From: Flavobacteriales bacterium
GTDB lineage: Bacteria > Bacteroidota > Bacteroidia > Flavobacteriales_F > PHOS-HE28
Direction: 5' to 3'
Assembly (NCBI GenBank): GCA_016713865.1
Contig: JADJOG010000005.1
Span: 1-64,000 of the forward strand
DNA: 64,000 bases
Translations under genes and position numbers: made by a program
Notes under the pieces: model-generated
What the model was told of the DNA's origin: nothing
What the model saw: only the letters and a program-made list of their open reading frames with translations
Databases searched by the model: none
In this document: one piece after another, positions 34,237 through 44,130 of the stretch
Layout of the letters: each line of letters starts with the position of its first letter
Numbering within the stretch: position 1 is the stretch's first letter

Positions 34237-34746
34237 ATGCTGCTCGCGAGTCTTGTAGAGCCCTCGTTCGGCCTCATCTTCTGGATGACGCTGACCTTCT
34301 TGACGGTGCTCTTCCTCCTGGCCAAATTCGCTTGGAAGCCCATCCTCAATGGGTTGAAGGAGCGTGAAGCCAGCATCGCCGACGCGCTGAATGAAGCGAA
34401 GCGCGCGCGGGAGGAGATGGCATCGCTCAACGCCAAGAACGAAGAGCTGATGCGCGCCGCACGCGAAGAGCGCGAGGTGCTGCTGAAGGAGGCCCGCGAC
34501 ATCCGCGACAAGGAGATCGCCGAGGCGAAGGGCAAGGCGAAGGCCGAGGCCGACGCATTGCTCAGCCGCGCGCGCATCGACATCCAGAACGAGAAGAACG
34601 CCGCCATCGTCGAGATGAAGAACCAAGTGGCCGAGCTGAGCATCCTCGTTGCCGAGCGCATCCTCCGGGACAAGCTCGACAGCAGCGCCGCGCAGCAGAG
34701 CCTGGTTGATAAAGTGATGGCCGAAGCCGAGACGCGCAAGTCATGA
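34237..34746 (+). CDS. atpF: ATP synthase F0 subunit b
   Basis: A 169-residue peripheral-stalk subunit: one N-terminal membrane helix (FGLIFWMTLTFLTVLFLLAKFAW) followed by a long charged coiled coil (Ala/Glu/Lys/Arg-rich) to the C-terminus. It is in the ATP synthase operon, and its stop overlaps the atpH start by four bases (ATGA). Confidence 0.94.
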   Translation: MLLASLVEPSFGLIFWMTLTFLTVLFLLAKFAWKPILNGLKEREASIADALNEAKRAREEMASLNAKNEELMRAAREEREVLLKEARDIRDKEIAEAKGKAKAEADALLSRARIDIQNEKNAAIVEMKNQVAELSILVAERILRDKLDSSAAQQSLVDKVMAEAETRKS

Positions 34747-35303
34747 ACATCGCCCCGGTCGCCTACCGCTATGCCCGCTCGCTGATGGAGCTTGCCCAAG
34801 AGAAGGGCGTGCTCGCAGGCGTGCATGAGGACATGCGCTTGGTGGCCAATACCTGCGCTGGAAGCCGTGATCTGCTGGTGCTGCTGAGCAGCCCGGTGGT
34901 GAAGGCCGACAAGAAGGACAAGGTGCTGGACAAGATCTTCGGAGGGAAGATCGGCCAGATCACCAGCGCCTTCATGGGCATCCTGGTGCGCAAAGGCCGC
35001 GAGGCGCTGCTGCCCCATGTGGCCGCCGCCTTCGACGAGCTGTACAAGCATCAGCGCGGCATCGTAACCGCGCACGTGAAGAGCGCCACGCCGCTGAACG
35101 AGGCCACCCGCAACAAGGTGCGCGCGTTGGCCGAGAAGCAGCACCCCGGCAAGACCGTTGAATTGGAAGAAGCGGTGGATGCGTCGCTCATCGGCGGCCT
35201 TACCATCCGCATCGGAGACGAGCAGTACGATGGCAGCGTGAGCCGCCGCATCGGTGACCTGCGCCGCAAATTCTCCGAGAACCCGTACATCCCCGAGATC
35301 TAA
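34743..35303 (+). CDS. atpH: ATP synthase F1 subunit delta
   Basis: A 186-residue subunit linking the stalk to the F1 head. It has the N-terminal helical domain (VAYRYARSLMELAQEKGVL) and the C-terminal GGLTIRIGDEQYDGSVSRRIGDLRR, the delta/OSCP signature. It is coupled to atpF (ATGA overlap) and lies 12 bases before atpA. Confidence 0.94.
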   Translation: MNIAPVAYRYARSLMELAQEKGVLAGVHEDMRLVANTCAGSRDLLVLLSSPVVKADKKDKVLDKIFGGKIGQITSAFMGILVRKGREALLPHVAAAFDELYKHQRGIVTAHVKSATPLNEATRNKVRALAEKQHPGKTVELEEAVDASLIGGLTIRIGDEQYDGSVSRRIGDLRRKFSENPYIPEI

Positions 35304-35315
35304 AGCATAAGCCCC

Positions 35316-36896
35316 ATGGCCAACGTGCAACCCGCCGAAGTGACGGCGATCCTGAAACAAGAACTCGCCGGTTTCCGCAGCGAGGCCGAACTCGAAGAGG
35401 TCGGTACCGTGCTGCAGGTCGGTGACGGCATCGCCCGCATCTACGGCCTCAAAGGCGTGCAGAGCGGCGAGCTCATCGAGTTCAACAGCGGCCTGCGTGG
35501 CATCGTGCTGAACCTCGAAGAGGACAATGTGGGCGCTGTGCTCTTGGGCCCCAGCGTGGGCATCAAGGAAGGCGACACCGTGAAGCGCACCAAGCGCATC
35601 GCCAGCATCAACACCGGCGAAGGCATGGTGGGCCGCGTGGTGAACACCCTCGGCGAGCCGATCGACGGCAAAGGCCCCATCACCGGCGAGACCTTCGAGA
35701 TGCCCATCGAGCGCCGCGCTCCTGGCGTGATCTACCGCGAGCCCGTGAAGGAGCCGCTGCAGACCGGCATCAAGGCCGTTGACGCCATGATCCCCATCGG
35801 CCGTGGCCAGCGCGAGCTCATCATCGGCGACCGGCAGACCGGCAAGAGCACGGTGGCGATCGACACGATCATCAACCAGAAGGAATTCTTCGACGCCGGC
35901 AAGCCCGTTTACTGCATCTATGTGGCCATCGGCCAGAAGGGCAGCACCGTAGCCGGCACCGTGAAAGTGCTGGAAGAAGCGGGCGCCATGGCCTACACCA
36001 CCGTGGTGGCCGCGAACGCCAGCGACCCCGCCCCGATGCAGTTCTACGCGCCCTTCACCGGTGCTGCCATCGGCGAGTACTTCCGCGATACCGGTCGCCC
36101 TGCGCTGATCATGTACGATGACCTCTCGAAGCAGGCCGTGGCATACCGCGAGGTGTCGCTGCTGCTGCGCCGCCCTCCCGGTCGCGAGGCTTATCCCGGC
36201 GACGTATTCTACCTACACAGCCGCTTGCTCGAGCGTGCCGCCAAGGTGATCGCCGACGACAAGGTGGCCGCCGAGATGAACGACCTGCCCGCTTCGCTGA
36301 AAGGCAAAGTGAAAGGCGGCGGATCGCTCACCGCGCTGCCCATCATCGAGACGCAGGCCGGCGACGTATCGGCCTACATCCCCACCAACGTGATCTCGAT
36401 CACCGACGGCCAGATCTTCCTGGAGAGCGACCTCTTCCTCAGCGGTGTGCGCCCGGCGATCAACGTGGGCATCAGCGTGAGCCGCGTGGGCGGTAACGCG
36501 CAGATCAAGTCGATGAAGAAAGTGGCCGGCACCCTGAAGCTCGACCAAGCGCAGTACCGCGAATTGGAGGCCTTCTCGAAATTCGGCTCCGACCTCGACG
36601 CCGCCACCAAGAGCGTGCTCGACAAGGGCGCGCGCAACGTGGAAATCCTCAAGCAGGGACAGAACAGCCCGATGCGCGTGGAAGAGCAGATCGCCATCAT
36701 CTACTGCGGCACCAAGGGCCTGCTGAGCAAGGTTCCCGTGAAGAACGTGAAGCAGTTCCAGGACGAGTTCATCACCATGCTGCGCAACAAGCACAGCGAT
36801 GTGCTGGCCGCGCTGAAGAAGGGCGATTACAACGACCAGATCACCGGCACGCTGGAAAGCGTTGCAGCGGATCTGGTGAAGAGCCTCGACAATTAA
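35316..36896 (+). CDS. atpA: ATP synthase F1 subunit alpha
   Basis: A 526-residue subunit of expected length. It has the N-terminal beta-barrel ([17 protein letters not shown]), the P-loop GDRQTGKST (171-179), the alpha-subunit signature [14 protein letters not shown] and a C-terminal helical domain. It forms the non-catalytic nucleotide sites of F1. The catalytic beta subunit is not in this window. Confidence 0.97.
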   Translation: MANVQPAEVTAILKQELAGFRSEAELEEVGTVLQVGDGIARIYGLKGVQSGELIEFNSGLRGIVLNLEEDNVGAVLLGPSVGIKEGDTVKRTKRIASINTGEGMVGRVVNTLGEPIDGKGPITGETFEMPIERRAPGVIYREPVKEPLQTGIKAVDAMIPIGRGQRELIIGDRQTGKSTVAIDTIINQKEFFDAGKPVYCIYVAIGQKGSTVAGTVKVLEEAGAMAYTTVVAANASDPAPMQFYAPFTGAAIGEYFRDTGRPALIMYDDLSKQAVAYREVSLLLRRPPGREAYPGDVFYLHSRLLERAAKVIADDKVAAEMNDLPASLKGKVKGGGSLTALPIIETQAGDVSAYIPTNVISITDGQIFLESDLFLSGVRPAINVGISVSRVGGNAQIKSMKKVAGTLKLDQAQYRELEAFSKFGSDLDAATKSVLDKGARNVEILKQGQNSPMRVEEQIAIIYCGTKGLLSKVPVKNVKQFQDEFITMLRNKHSDVLAALKKGDYNDQITGTLESVAADLVKSLDN

Positions 36897-36916
36897 TAGC
36901 GAAGACCCCGTAGCGT

Positions 36917-36931
36917 CGACCCACTGGGTCG
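36917..36931. other. Short hairpin between atpA and atpG
   Basis: CGACCCA and TGGGTCG form a 7-bp inverted repeat around one base in the 66-base gap between atpA and atpG. There is no T-tract, so it may modulate message stability or expression ratio between the subunits rather than terminate. Confidence 0.35.
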
Positions 36932-36962
36932 GCCTGCAACCCCGAACCACCAGCACCGCACA

Positions 36963-37841
36963 ATGCCCAGCCTGAAAGAGGTACGCAGCCGGATCGTCTC
37001 GGTGAACAGCACCAAGCAGATCACCGCCGCCATGAAAATGGTGAGCGCGGCGAAGCTGCGTCGCGCGCAGGACGCCATCGTGCGCATGCGCCCCTACGCC
37101 GAGAAGCTGCAGACCATCCTGGGCAACGTGAGCGCGAGCCTCGACAGCAGCGAGGGCGTGTACAGCGCGCAACGCGAAGTGAAGAAGGTGCTCTTGGTTC
37201 CCATCGTGAGCAACCGCGGCTTGGCCGGCGCCTTCAACACGCAGGTGTTCCGCCTCGTGCGCAAGGCCATCAACGACGCCAAGGCGAACGGACAAGAGGT
37301 GAGCATCATGCCCATCGGCAAGAAGGCCATGGACCTTTACCGCCGCAGCGGCATGCTGGACAACAGCCTGCCCACCGACCTCGCCACCTTGTTCGATGGA
37401 CTCAACTTCGACAAGACCGCGCCGGTGGCCGAATTGCTGATGAAGCAATTCGCCGAGGGCAACTACGACCGCGTGGTGCTCTTCTACAACAAATTCAAGA
37501 ACGCGGCGGTGCAGGTCACCACGGAGGAGCAATACCTCCCCATCGCACCCGCTGAGCAGAAGGCCGAAGGCGGCGCCAAGACGGATCACATCATGGAGCC
37601 CGACCGCGCCACCATCGTGGAGGGCATCATCCCCAAGAGCTTGAAGATTCAGCTCTACAAGGCATTGCTCGATAGCCATGCCGCCGAGCACGGCGCACGC
37701 ATGACCGCCATGCACAAGGCCACGGACAACGCCGACTCGCTGCTGAAGGACCTGAAGCTCACCTACAACAAGGCGCGCCAGGCCAGCATCACCAACGAAA
37801 TCCTGGAGATCGTGGGCGGGGCTGAGGCGTTGAAGGGGTAG
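36963..37841 (+). CDS. atpG: ATP synthase F1 subunit gamma
   Basis: A 292-residue rotor subunit. The N-terminal helix starts SLKEVRSRIVSVNSTKQITAAMKMVSAAKLRRAQ, the Rossmann-like middle contains IVSNRGLAGAFN, and the C-terminal helix (TYNKARQASITNEILEIVGGAEAL) completes the central stalk. It is the last gene of this ATP synthase cluster; beta and epsilon (atpD, atpC) must be elsewhere. Confidence 0.96.
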   Translation: MPSLKEVRSRIVSVNSTKQITAAMKMVSAAKLRRAQDAIVRMRPYAEKLQTILGNVSASLDSSEGVYSAQREVKKVLLVPIVSNRGLAGAFNTQVFRLVRKAINDAKANGQEVSIMPIGKKAMDLYRRSGMLDNSLPTDLATLFDGLNFDKTAPVAELLMKQFAEGNYDRVVLFYNKFKNAAVQVTTEEQYLPIAPAEQKAEGGAKTDHIMEPDRATIVEGIIPKSLKIQLYKALLDSHAAEHGARMTAMHKATDNADSLLKDLKLTYNKARQASITNEILEIVGGAEALKG

Positions 37842-38059
37842 GACCCCTTCCAGCATCAGAAGGCTATTCTAGAAGAGTGTTGGTGGCGGGGGCGGCACAG
37901 CGAGGCCACAATACACACCCACAGGCCCAAAAGGCGACCATCGAAATCCCACCCCCCCGCACAAGGAAAGTTGTCACTGCCACGAACCGCAGAACTCAGC
38001 ACAGGCCATCACCTTCTTACCCTCGCGTACTTTGGCGCAGCCCTTGAGGCGCGCGCCGC
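37842..38059. other. Intergenic region between atpG and the large sensor kinase
   Basis: This 218-base gap has no convincing open frame. A weak inverted repeat (CCTTC with GAAGG) follows atpG and could be a poor terminator. TACTTTGG at 38028-38035 resembles a -7 element for the kinase gene 24 bases downstream. Confidence 0.5.
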
Positions 38060-41000
38060 ATGTCTCGTCCATTGCTCTTGCTGCTGCTGAGCGCGCTGTG
38101 CGCTTTGGCCGCGCTGTTGATCGAACAGCCGGACCCGGACCAGCGGTTGCGCGAGGCGACCAGTCATATCCAGCGTGTTGTTACTGCCGCTCAAACGGAT
38201 CTCGATCGCAGCACCGAGGAGTGTGCCCGTCAGATCACCGAGAACGGCGCGACGCGGTGGCTTCAACAAGCAAGCACTGCGCTGGAAAAAAAGCGCCATG
38301 CCGCAGGCGTGACCTTCACGGTACTGATCGGCGATAGCCTGATAGCATGGAGCGGCGATGGCCCGCGCGCCCCTGCGGAGGTCTTGGTTTCGTTGCAAAG
38401 CGAAGTGGCCATCGGCAACCTGCGTGTTATAGGCGTGCGAACCGTTTGGCAATCACCGCCGGTACGCAACCGCTACCTGCGCGAAGGATTCCACCCTTCG
38501 CTGGATGCTCCCGCCGGGCTCTTGGTTGTTGAGGATGGCCGCGACGGCGGGGCCATCACGGACAACCATGGCAATGTTCTCTTGATCGTGAACTGGCGCG
38601 AGGGCGCCATGGAGCTTGGCCGTTGGCTGATGTGGCGCGGAATCATGATCGTCCTCTCTGCTGCGTTTCTGCTGGCTTTCCTCTGGGACCTTTGCGCACG
38701 CCTCTCCATCCGCATTGGAGCTGGTGCCGGAATCGCGCTGTTCACGGCTGTCATGGTCTGCGCACGCTGGGCCACCCTCGCTTGGGGGCATACCGCGCCC
38801 TTCGATCGCTGGCCATTGTTCGATCCAGCTGTGGCCGCATCGCCTCTCTTCCCGTCGCTCGGCGATCTGCTCATACACGCGATCCTGCTGCTGATCATCG
38901 GCGCGTTCGCGTTGAGCGTTTCTCGGCGAACGCCACAATCCAGCAACAGGCGCACGGCAACGTTGCTTATCACCCTTATCCTTAGCTACGCTGCGTGGGT
39001 TTCCGCGCTGATCACCAGCTTGGTGCGCAACAGCACCATCGACCTCGACCTCTACCACATACAAAGCATCGGGCTTCATGGAGCGGCAGCGCTGCTCACC
39101 ACCGCTTTGCTATTCGGAGCGTGGTGCCTGGCTGCGTTAGCGACCATACACCACCTGCGCACAATCTCGTCGTGGCAGCAATGGGTGCTTGTTGCTCTTC
39201 CGGGCGTGGCGCTGATCGGCGCTCTTTCCATCTCGCTGTTCGGACTGAATGACCCGTTGGCTTGGGCATGGCCGTTCCCAGTGCTCATCATCATGTCGTG
39301 GGGCGTCAGGCGCGTTTTCGCGTTCGCCCAAGGCACCTTGCTCGTGGGCTGTTTGGCGGCAGCAGGCGCGCACATCATCACCACGCAGATGAGCGAACGC
39401 GAACGGCAGGAGCGCTCTGTGCTCGCCGACCGCCTGGCGCTTCGCGAGGACCCCGTGCTGGAGCAGCTCTTTGCCGAGAAAGCCCCGCGCATCCGCCGTG
39501 ATGCCGTGCTTTATCGCTTGCTCACCAGCGGCGAATATTGCGATCCGGGCGAATTGGAGCGCATCGTGCGCATCCCCTATTTCAGCGGCTACTGGGAGCG
39601 GTACGACCTACGCTTCTTCGGCTATGATCCCGCAGGCGAAATGCGCTGCGCCTCGCGCAATAGCGCCGGGCCGAGCCTCAGTCCCGATACGCTCGCTCTG
39701 CCGCGCGGCGTGGCCGACATGCCCGACCTCTTCCTCGAGGAGCGCGTCGGCGGTGAACTGCTCTACCACGGCAGGCTCGCGATCATGCCTACGGACAACG
39801 CACCGCCAGCAGAGCTGATCATCGAGCTGCAGCCGCGCTCCTTGATGCAGGGCATCGGCTTCCCCGACCTGCTGCTCGCCGGCAACAACGACCTGCTGCG
39901 CCGCACCGAGCGGTATGCGCAAGCGCGTTATGTGCATGGCCGGCTCATGGAGCAGCGCGGCGAGGTGACGCATCCGCAACGCATGGAACAGGTGCGCGGC
40001 GAGGAGGAGTGGCTCATGCGCGACGGACATGAGTTCATCGCGCGCAATGTGGGCGGCACCACAACCATGCTGCTCGGCTTACCCCAGCGCGGCCTGATCG
40101 ATAAGGCCACCACATTCAGCTACCTCTTCTCGCTCTTCGGCATCCTGCTGCTGCTTTCGCTCGCCGCGCATGCGGTGTTAACCGGCGGCTGGCCCGCATT
40201 GGGTATCGGCACCAAAGTGCGTGCGGCGCTCGTGCTCTTCTCCATCATCGGCATGGTGGTATTCGGCATCGGCTCGCAGCAGCTGCTCACCCGGCAGTTC
40301 GAGGCGCGCGAGCAGGGCGCCATCTTGGAGAAAGCGCGTGCCGTGGTACAGGAGCTGCAACGCCGCTTCGGCGATGAACGCATCGATCAGCCCACCTACT
40401 CGGGCTACCTCGACATCGTGCTCAGCCAAGTAGGCAACAGTTACTTAACCGACCTCACCTTGCATGGGCCAGACGGGCGATTGCTCGCCTCATCGCGCCC
40501 GCAGATGTTCTCCACCGGATTGCTCGGGCCACGCATGGATCACGCTGCGTACGTAGCTCTTGCACTGCACGGCGGGACCGCCTTCGTGCATGAGGAGCGC
40601 GTAGGCGCCGCGGCCTACCGTACCGCGTACGTTCCGTTGCCCGACAGCAAGGGCGAACCGCTCGCCTACGTTGCGCTGCCCAGCTTCTCCGATCAGGCGC
40701 GCCAAGGCGAGGAACGCTCGCAACTGCTCGTGGCCGTCGTGAACCTATTCGTGCTGCTCTTCGCGCTCAGCGTGCTGCTCGCCGTCTTCATCAGCAACTG
40801 GACCACACGCCCGCTCGATCTGCTGAAACAATCGCTCGCGGGCATGGCGCTCGATCGCAGCAATCAACCTTTGCGATACCGAGGCAAGGATGAGGTGGGC
40901 GAACTGGTAACCGTGTACAACCAGAAGGTGGAGGAACTTCGCGAGAGCGCCGAACGCTTGGCGCGGAGCGAGCGCGAAAGCGCCTGGCGCGAGATGGCCC

Positions 41001-41638
41001 GGCAAGTGGCGCACGAGGTGAAGAACCCGCTCACCCCGATGAAGCTCGGCATCCAGCACTTCCAGTACACCTTCGATGCAAAGGCCCCCGATGCAAAGGA
41101 GCGCCTCGACCGCTTCGCCAAGAGCATGGTGGAGCAGATCGATACGCTGAATGGAGTCGCTTCGGCCTTCTCGCAATTCGCGCAGATGCCTGCGGCAGCG
41201 CCCACCGACCTCGACCTCTGCGAAATGGTGCGCGCGGCTGTTGATGTCTTCCATGCATCGCCAGGCATCACCATCACCCATCAAGAGGACGGCCCACTGC
41301 CCGTGCTGGCCGACCGCGAGCACATGCTGCGCGTGCTGAACAACCTGATCAAGAACGCCGTGCAGGCGATGCCCGAGGACCACGAAGGCCATATCGCTGT
41401 AATCGCACGTCGCGAGGGATCGCGCGCACGGATCGAAGTAAGCGACAACGGCATGGGCATCCCTGCGGAAGCGCGTGAGCGGATCTTCACACCAAGCTTC
41501 ACCACGAAAAGCAGCGGCATGGGCTTAGGACTCGCCATGGTGAAACGCATGGTGGAGCAGGCAGGCGGACGTGTGTGGTTCGAGAGCGAAGAGGGAAAGG
41601 GCACGCGATTCCTCGTGGAGCTGCCATTGCGCATGTAA
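38060..41638 (+). CDS. Large membrane sensor histidine kinase with HAMP
   Basis: A 1192-residue kinase. One N-terminal membrane segment precedes an extracytoplasmic region (about 25-185). Several membrane helices follow (about 190-430), then a second extracytoplasmic sensor region, then helices near 695-730 and 890-915. A HAMP domain (TTRPLDLLKQSL, YRGKDEVGELVTVYN) joins the catalytic core: H-box QVAHEVKNPLTPMKL with phospho-acceptor His985, N-box NNLIKNAVQAM, and G-boxes DNGMGIP and GMGLGLAM. It resembles NtrY-like kinases in the H-box. No response regulator gene is adjacent, so the partner is elsewhere. The signal is unknown. Confidence 0.9.
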   Translation: MSRPLLLLLLSALCALAALLIEQPDPDQRLREATSHIQRVVTAAQTDLDRSTEECARQITENGATRWLQQASTALEKKRHAAGVTFTVLIGDSLIAWSGDGPRAPAEVLVSLQSEVAIGNLRVIGVRTVWQSPPVRNRYLREGFHPSLDAPAGLLVVEDGRDGGAITDNHGNVLLIVNWREGAMELGRWLMWRGIMIVLSAAFLLAFLWDLCARLSIRIGAGAGIALFTAVMVCARWATLAWGHTAPFDRWPLFDPAVAASPLFPSLGDLLIHAILLLIIGAFALSVSRRTPQSSNRRTATLLITLILSYAAWVSALITSLVRNSTIDLDLYHIQSIGLHGAAALLTTALLFGAWCLAALATIHHLRTISSWQQWVLVALPGVALIGALSISLFGLNDPLAWAWPFPVLIIMSWGVRRVFAFAQGTLLVGCLAAAGAHIITTQMSERERQERSVLADRLALREDPVLEQLFAEKAPRIRRDAVLYRLLTSGEYCDPGELERIVRIPYFSGYWERYDLRFFGYDPAGEMRCASRNSAGPSLSPDTLALPRGVADMPDLFLEERVGGELLYHGRLAIMPTDNAPPAELIIELQPRSLMQGIGFPDLLLAGNNDLLRRTERYAQARYVHGRLMEQRGEVTHPQRMEQVRGEEEWLMRDGHEFIARNVGGTTTMLLGLPQRGLIDKATTFSYLFSLFGILLLLSLAAHAVLTGGWPALGIGTKVRAALVLFSIIGMVVFGIGSQQLLTRQFEAREQGAILEKARAVVQELQRRFGDERIDQPTYSGYLDIVLSQVGNSYLTDLTLHGPDGRLLASSRPQMFSTGLLGPRMDHAAYVALALHGGTAFVHEERVGAAAYRTAYVPLPDSKGEPLAYVALPSFSDQARQGEERSQLLVAVVNLFVLLFALSVLLAVFISNWTTRPLDLLKQSLAGMALDRSNQPLRYRGKDEVGELVTVYNQKVEELRESAERLARSERESAWREMARQVAHEVKNPLTPMKLGIQHFQYTFDAKAPDAKERLDRFAKSMVEQIDTLNGVASAFSQFAQMPAAAPTDLDLCEMVRAAVDVFHASPGITITHQEDGPLPVLADREHMLRVLNNLIKNAVQAMPEDHEGHIAVIARREGSRARIEVSDNGMGIPAEARERIFTPSFTTKSSGMGLGLAMVKRMVEQAGGRVWFESEEGKGTRFLVELPLRM

Positions 41639-41666
41639 CGCGAAGCCCAACCAACCGGCGCCTCTC

Positions 41667-41828
41667 CTATCCGCATCTTGCGCAGCTCGAACAGCCAGCG
41701 CAATTCATTTGGTCGTTTCGTGGAGAATCCGATCGATGCCCTGCATCAGCTTTCTTCGGCGTCCACGCCCAAGCCAAGTAAACTGCTGCGGCGAGCACGA
41801 TGGCGAAGGTGACCACGGTCTGCATCAT
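41667..41828 (-). CDS. FeoB-associated Cys-rich membrane peptide
   Basis: A 53-residue peptide starting at the ATG at 41828, which overlaps the feoB stop by four bases (ATGA). It has one N-terminal membrane helix (VVTFAIVLAAAVYLAWAW) and a Cys-rich C-terminus (MNCAGCSSCARCG, four Cys in CxxC-type spacing). Such peptides commonly follow feoB in Bacteroidota and Firmicutes and are thought to assist ferrous iron uptake. Operon position and composition support the call; detailed function is unknown. Confidence 0.82.
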   Translation of the reverse strand: MMQTVVTFAIVLAAAVYLAWAWTPKKADAGHRSDSPRNDQMNCAGCSSCARCG

Positions 41829-43672
41829 GGAGCGGTGAGCAATGCGGTGAGCTGATAGGTGATGAGGCTTGCAAGGTAGGCCAGCCCGAAAAGGTAGCCG
41901 CCCATGATCCACATCTGCTTCCACGAGCCGGTCTCGCGTTTCACCACCACGAAGGTGCTAAGGCATTGCGGCGCGAATACCATCCACAGCAGCAGGGAGA
42001 GCTTGGTGGCCAGTGGCCATTCACGTTCGATGCGTTCGCGCAACTGCTCATCAACATCGTCCGCCTCGCCATCCATGGCGTAGGCGGTTCCTAGTGCGCT
42101 CACCACCACTTCGCGGGCGGCCATGCCGGGCACCAGCGCAAAGGAAATCTCCTCGTTGAAGCCGATGGGCGCGAACACGTAATGCAGCGCATGGCCCATT
42201 TCGCCGGCAATGCTGCGTTGCATGCCATTGTCGCTGTTGCGCGGCGACGGGATGGTGTAGAGCGCCCACATCACGATGGTGATCGCAAGGATGATGGTGC
42301 CCACGCGGCGCAGGAAGATCATGGCGCGCTCCCACAGCCCGATGACCAAGCTGCGGAGATCCGGCCATTGGTAGGCGGGCAATTCCATGAGCAGTGGCGA
42401 GCGGGCAGCGTGCTTGTCGGAACGCTTGATGAACCAGGCCACCGTCATGGCCGCTACGATGCCGAGCACATACAGGCCCACCATCACGAGCGCTGCAGCC
42501 ATGGCATCATCCGGGAAGAGCGCCGCGACGATGAGCGTGTAAACCGGGATGCGCGCCGAGCAGGCCATGAGCGGTGCGATGAGGATGGTGGTGAGCCGGT
42601 CGCGCCAATGGCTGATGGTGCGCGTGGCCATGATGCCCGGGATGGCACAGGCGAAACTGCTGAGCAAGGGGATGAACGAGCGGCCTGAGAGACCGGCGGC
42701 GCTCATGGGCTTGTCGAGCAGGAAGGCGGCGCGCGGCAGATAGCCCGATGCTTCGAGCGCCAGGATGAAGAGGAAGAGGATGAGGATCTGCGGCAGGAAG
42801 ACGACGACGCCGCCCACGCCGCCGATGATGCCTTCGACCACCAAGCCGCGCAAGGGGCCGTCGGCCATGTTCGCTTCCACAGCGCTGGCGATGGCTCCAA
42901 AACCATCCTCGATCCAACCGGAGAGCACATCGCCGCCGGAGAATACCGCGAGGAAGGTGACGAAGAGCACGAGCGCGAGCACCACGAAGCCCCACACCGG
43001 ATGCATCAGGAAACGATCGATGCGGATGCTCGGGTCCTTGTCGATCGTGGGCGAAGTGACGGTGCGGTTGAAGATGCCGAGCACATCGCGCTGCGTGGCC
43101 AGCACCTGTTCCACGCCGGGGGGCTTCCAATGCGCGGGCGGCGCTTCACGCAGCGGCTCATCCAGCAGGGCGCGCAGTTCATCGGCGCCGTGGGCATGGA
43201 GGCTCACTGTCTCCACGATGGGCAGGTTCAATTCACGTGCGAGCAGTTTCTTGTCGATGACGATGCCGAGCTGCTTGGCGCGATCCATCTTGTTCAGCAC
43301 TACAACCAGCGGCAGGCCGAGTTGTCGCGCCTCGAGCACCAAGCGCAGATGCAATCGAAGGTTGGTGGCATCGGTCACGCACACCAGCAGGTCCGGCAGT
43401 ACCTCTTTGCTGTGGCCGGTGATTACATCGCGCGTCACGGCCTCGTCGTTACTGAGTGCATTAAGGCTGTATGCACCGGGCAGGTCGAGGACTTTGATGC
43501 GTCTTCCGCTCGCAGTGTGCATCACGCCTTCCTTGCGTTCCACTGTTACGCCCGCGTAGTTGGCCACCTTCTGCCTGCTGCTGGTGAGCAGATTGAAGAG
43601 GGCCGTCTTGCCGCAATTCGGATTGCCCAGCAGAGCGATGCGTTCCGTAAGTGCGGCAGAGACAGCGCTCAT
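41825..43672 (-). CDS. feoB: Ferrous iron transport protein B
   Basis: A 615-residue GTP-dependent iron permease. The N-terminal G domain has G1 GNPNCGKT (16-23), DLPGAYSL (G3) and VLNKMD (G4). The membrane part has two Gate motifs (SFACAIPGIMATR and the later PGMAAREVVVSALG) and the core CFeoB segment. It is shorter than the roughly 750 residues of E. coli FeoB. The start directly follows the feoA stop, and the stop overlaps the Cys-rich peptide gene, giving the operon order feoA-feoB-peptide. It imports Fe(II) across the inner membrane. Confidence 0.95.
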   Translation of the reverse strand: MSAVSAALTERIALLGNPNCGKTALFNLLTSSRQKVANYAGVTVERKEGVMHTASGRRIKVLDLPGAYSLNALSNDEAVTRDVITGHSKEVLPDLLVCVTDATNLRLHLRLVLEARQLGLPLVVVLNKMDRAKQLGIVIDKKLLARELNLPIVETVSLHAHGADELRALLDEPLREAPPAHWKPPGVEQVLATQRDVLGIFNRTVTSPTIDKDPSIRIDRFLMHPVWGFVVLALVLFVTFLAVFSGGDVLSGWIEDGFGAIASAVEANMADGPLRGLVVEGIIGGVGGVVVFLPQILILFLFILALEASGYLPRAAFLLDKPMSAAGLSGRSFIPLLSSFACAIPGIMATRTISHWRDRLTTILIAPLMACSARIPVYTLIVAALFPDDAMAAALVMVGLYVLGIVAAMTVAWFIKRSDKHAARSPLLMELPAYQWPDLRSLVIGLWERAMIFLRRVGTIILAITIVMWALYTIPSPRNSDNGMQRSIAGEMGHALHYVFAPIGFNEEISFALVPGMAAREVVVSALGTAYAMDGEADDVDEQLRERIEREWPLATKLSLLLWMVFAPQCLSTFVVVKRETGSWKQMWIMGGYLFGLAYLASLITYQLTALLTAP

Positions 43673-43942
43673 CTAGGTTGAAGGGGTCACGTGGATGAAG
43701 GCAGCCTCGCGACGGCGTAATCCGAATGTGGTATGGCCTAGGCGCACGGCTAAGGGGTCGCGATCGGTTCGCCCTTCGCGGACCATCAGTACACGTTCAC
43801 CAGACACGAAGCCCAGTTCAAGCAGGCGCAGCACAAGAGTCCGTCCTGCTGAATCAGCAGGCACGGCGACATCGGCAACCGTGGCCCAGTTGCCTTCGGG
43901 CAATTGGTCCAAGCTGATGGTTTGCGCGCGCGATGCTTCCAT
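43673..43942 (-). CDS. feoA: Ferrous iron transport protein A
   Basis: An 89-residue SH3-like FeoA domain: ISLDQLPEGNWATVADV, then LVLRLLELGFVSGERVLMV and DPLAVRLGHTTFGLRRREAAFIHV, matching the family through its length. FeoA binds and supports FeoB. The ATG at 43942 (MEASRAQ) is chosen because earlier in-frame starts add residues outside the domain. The stop abuts the feoB start. Confidence 0.92.
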   Translation of the reverse strand: MEASRAQTISLDQLPEGNWATVADVAVPADSAGRTLVLRLLELGFVSGERVLMVREGRTDRDPLAVRLGHTTFGLRRREAAFIHVTPST

Positions 43943-44130
43943 GGAAGGGCGGCGAAGGTCCGAACGGAATGGCTGCGGTGGAATACCGCGATTGAGGTAT
44001 GGCGGGATGATGTCATCGTTCATTGTGCCGATTCGCATTGCCCAGGTGCCAGGTCCATTGGCAGGCAGGCGGGCTGCGGCCTCCTTGGTGGAATGAGGCG
44101 ATTCTGCATCTTCACCGGCCAACCCTCCCC

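Noticed and set aside
36900..36962. A further REP copy between atpA and atpG
   Set aside because: It shares CCCGTAG with the REP core, but the hairpin there uses different bases and lacks the REP flanks.
36213..37856. Long minus-strand frame opposite atpA and atpG
   Set aside because: It lies entirely opposite highly conserved genes and has His/Val/Leu-rich composition typical of the complement of GC-rich coding sequence.
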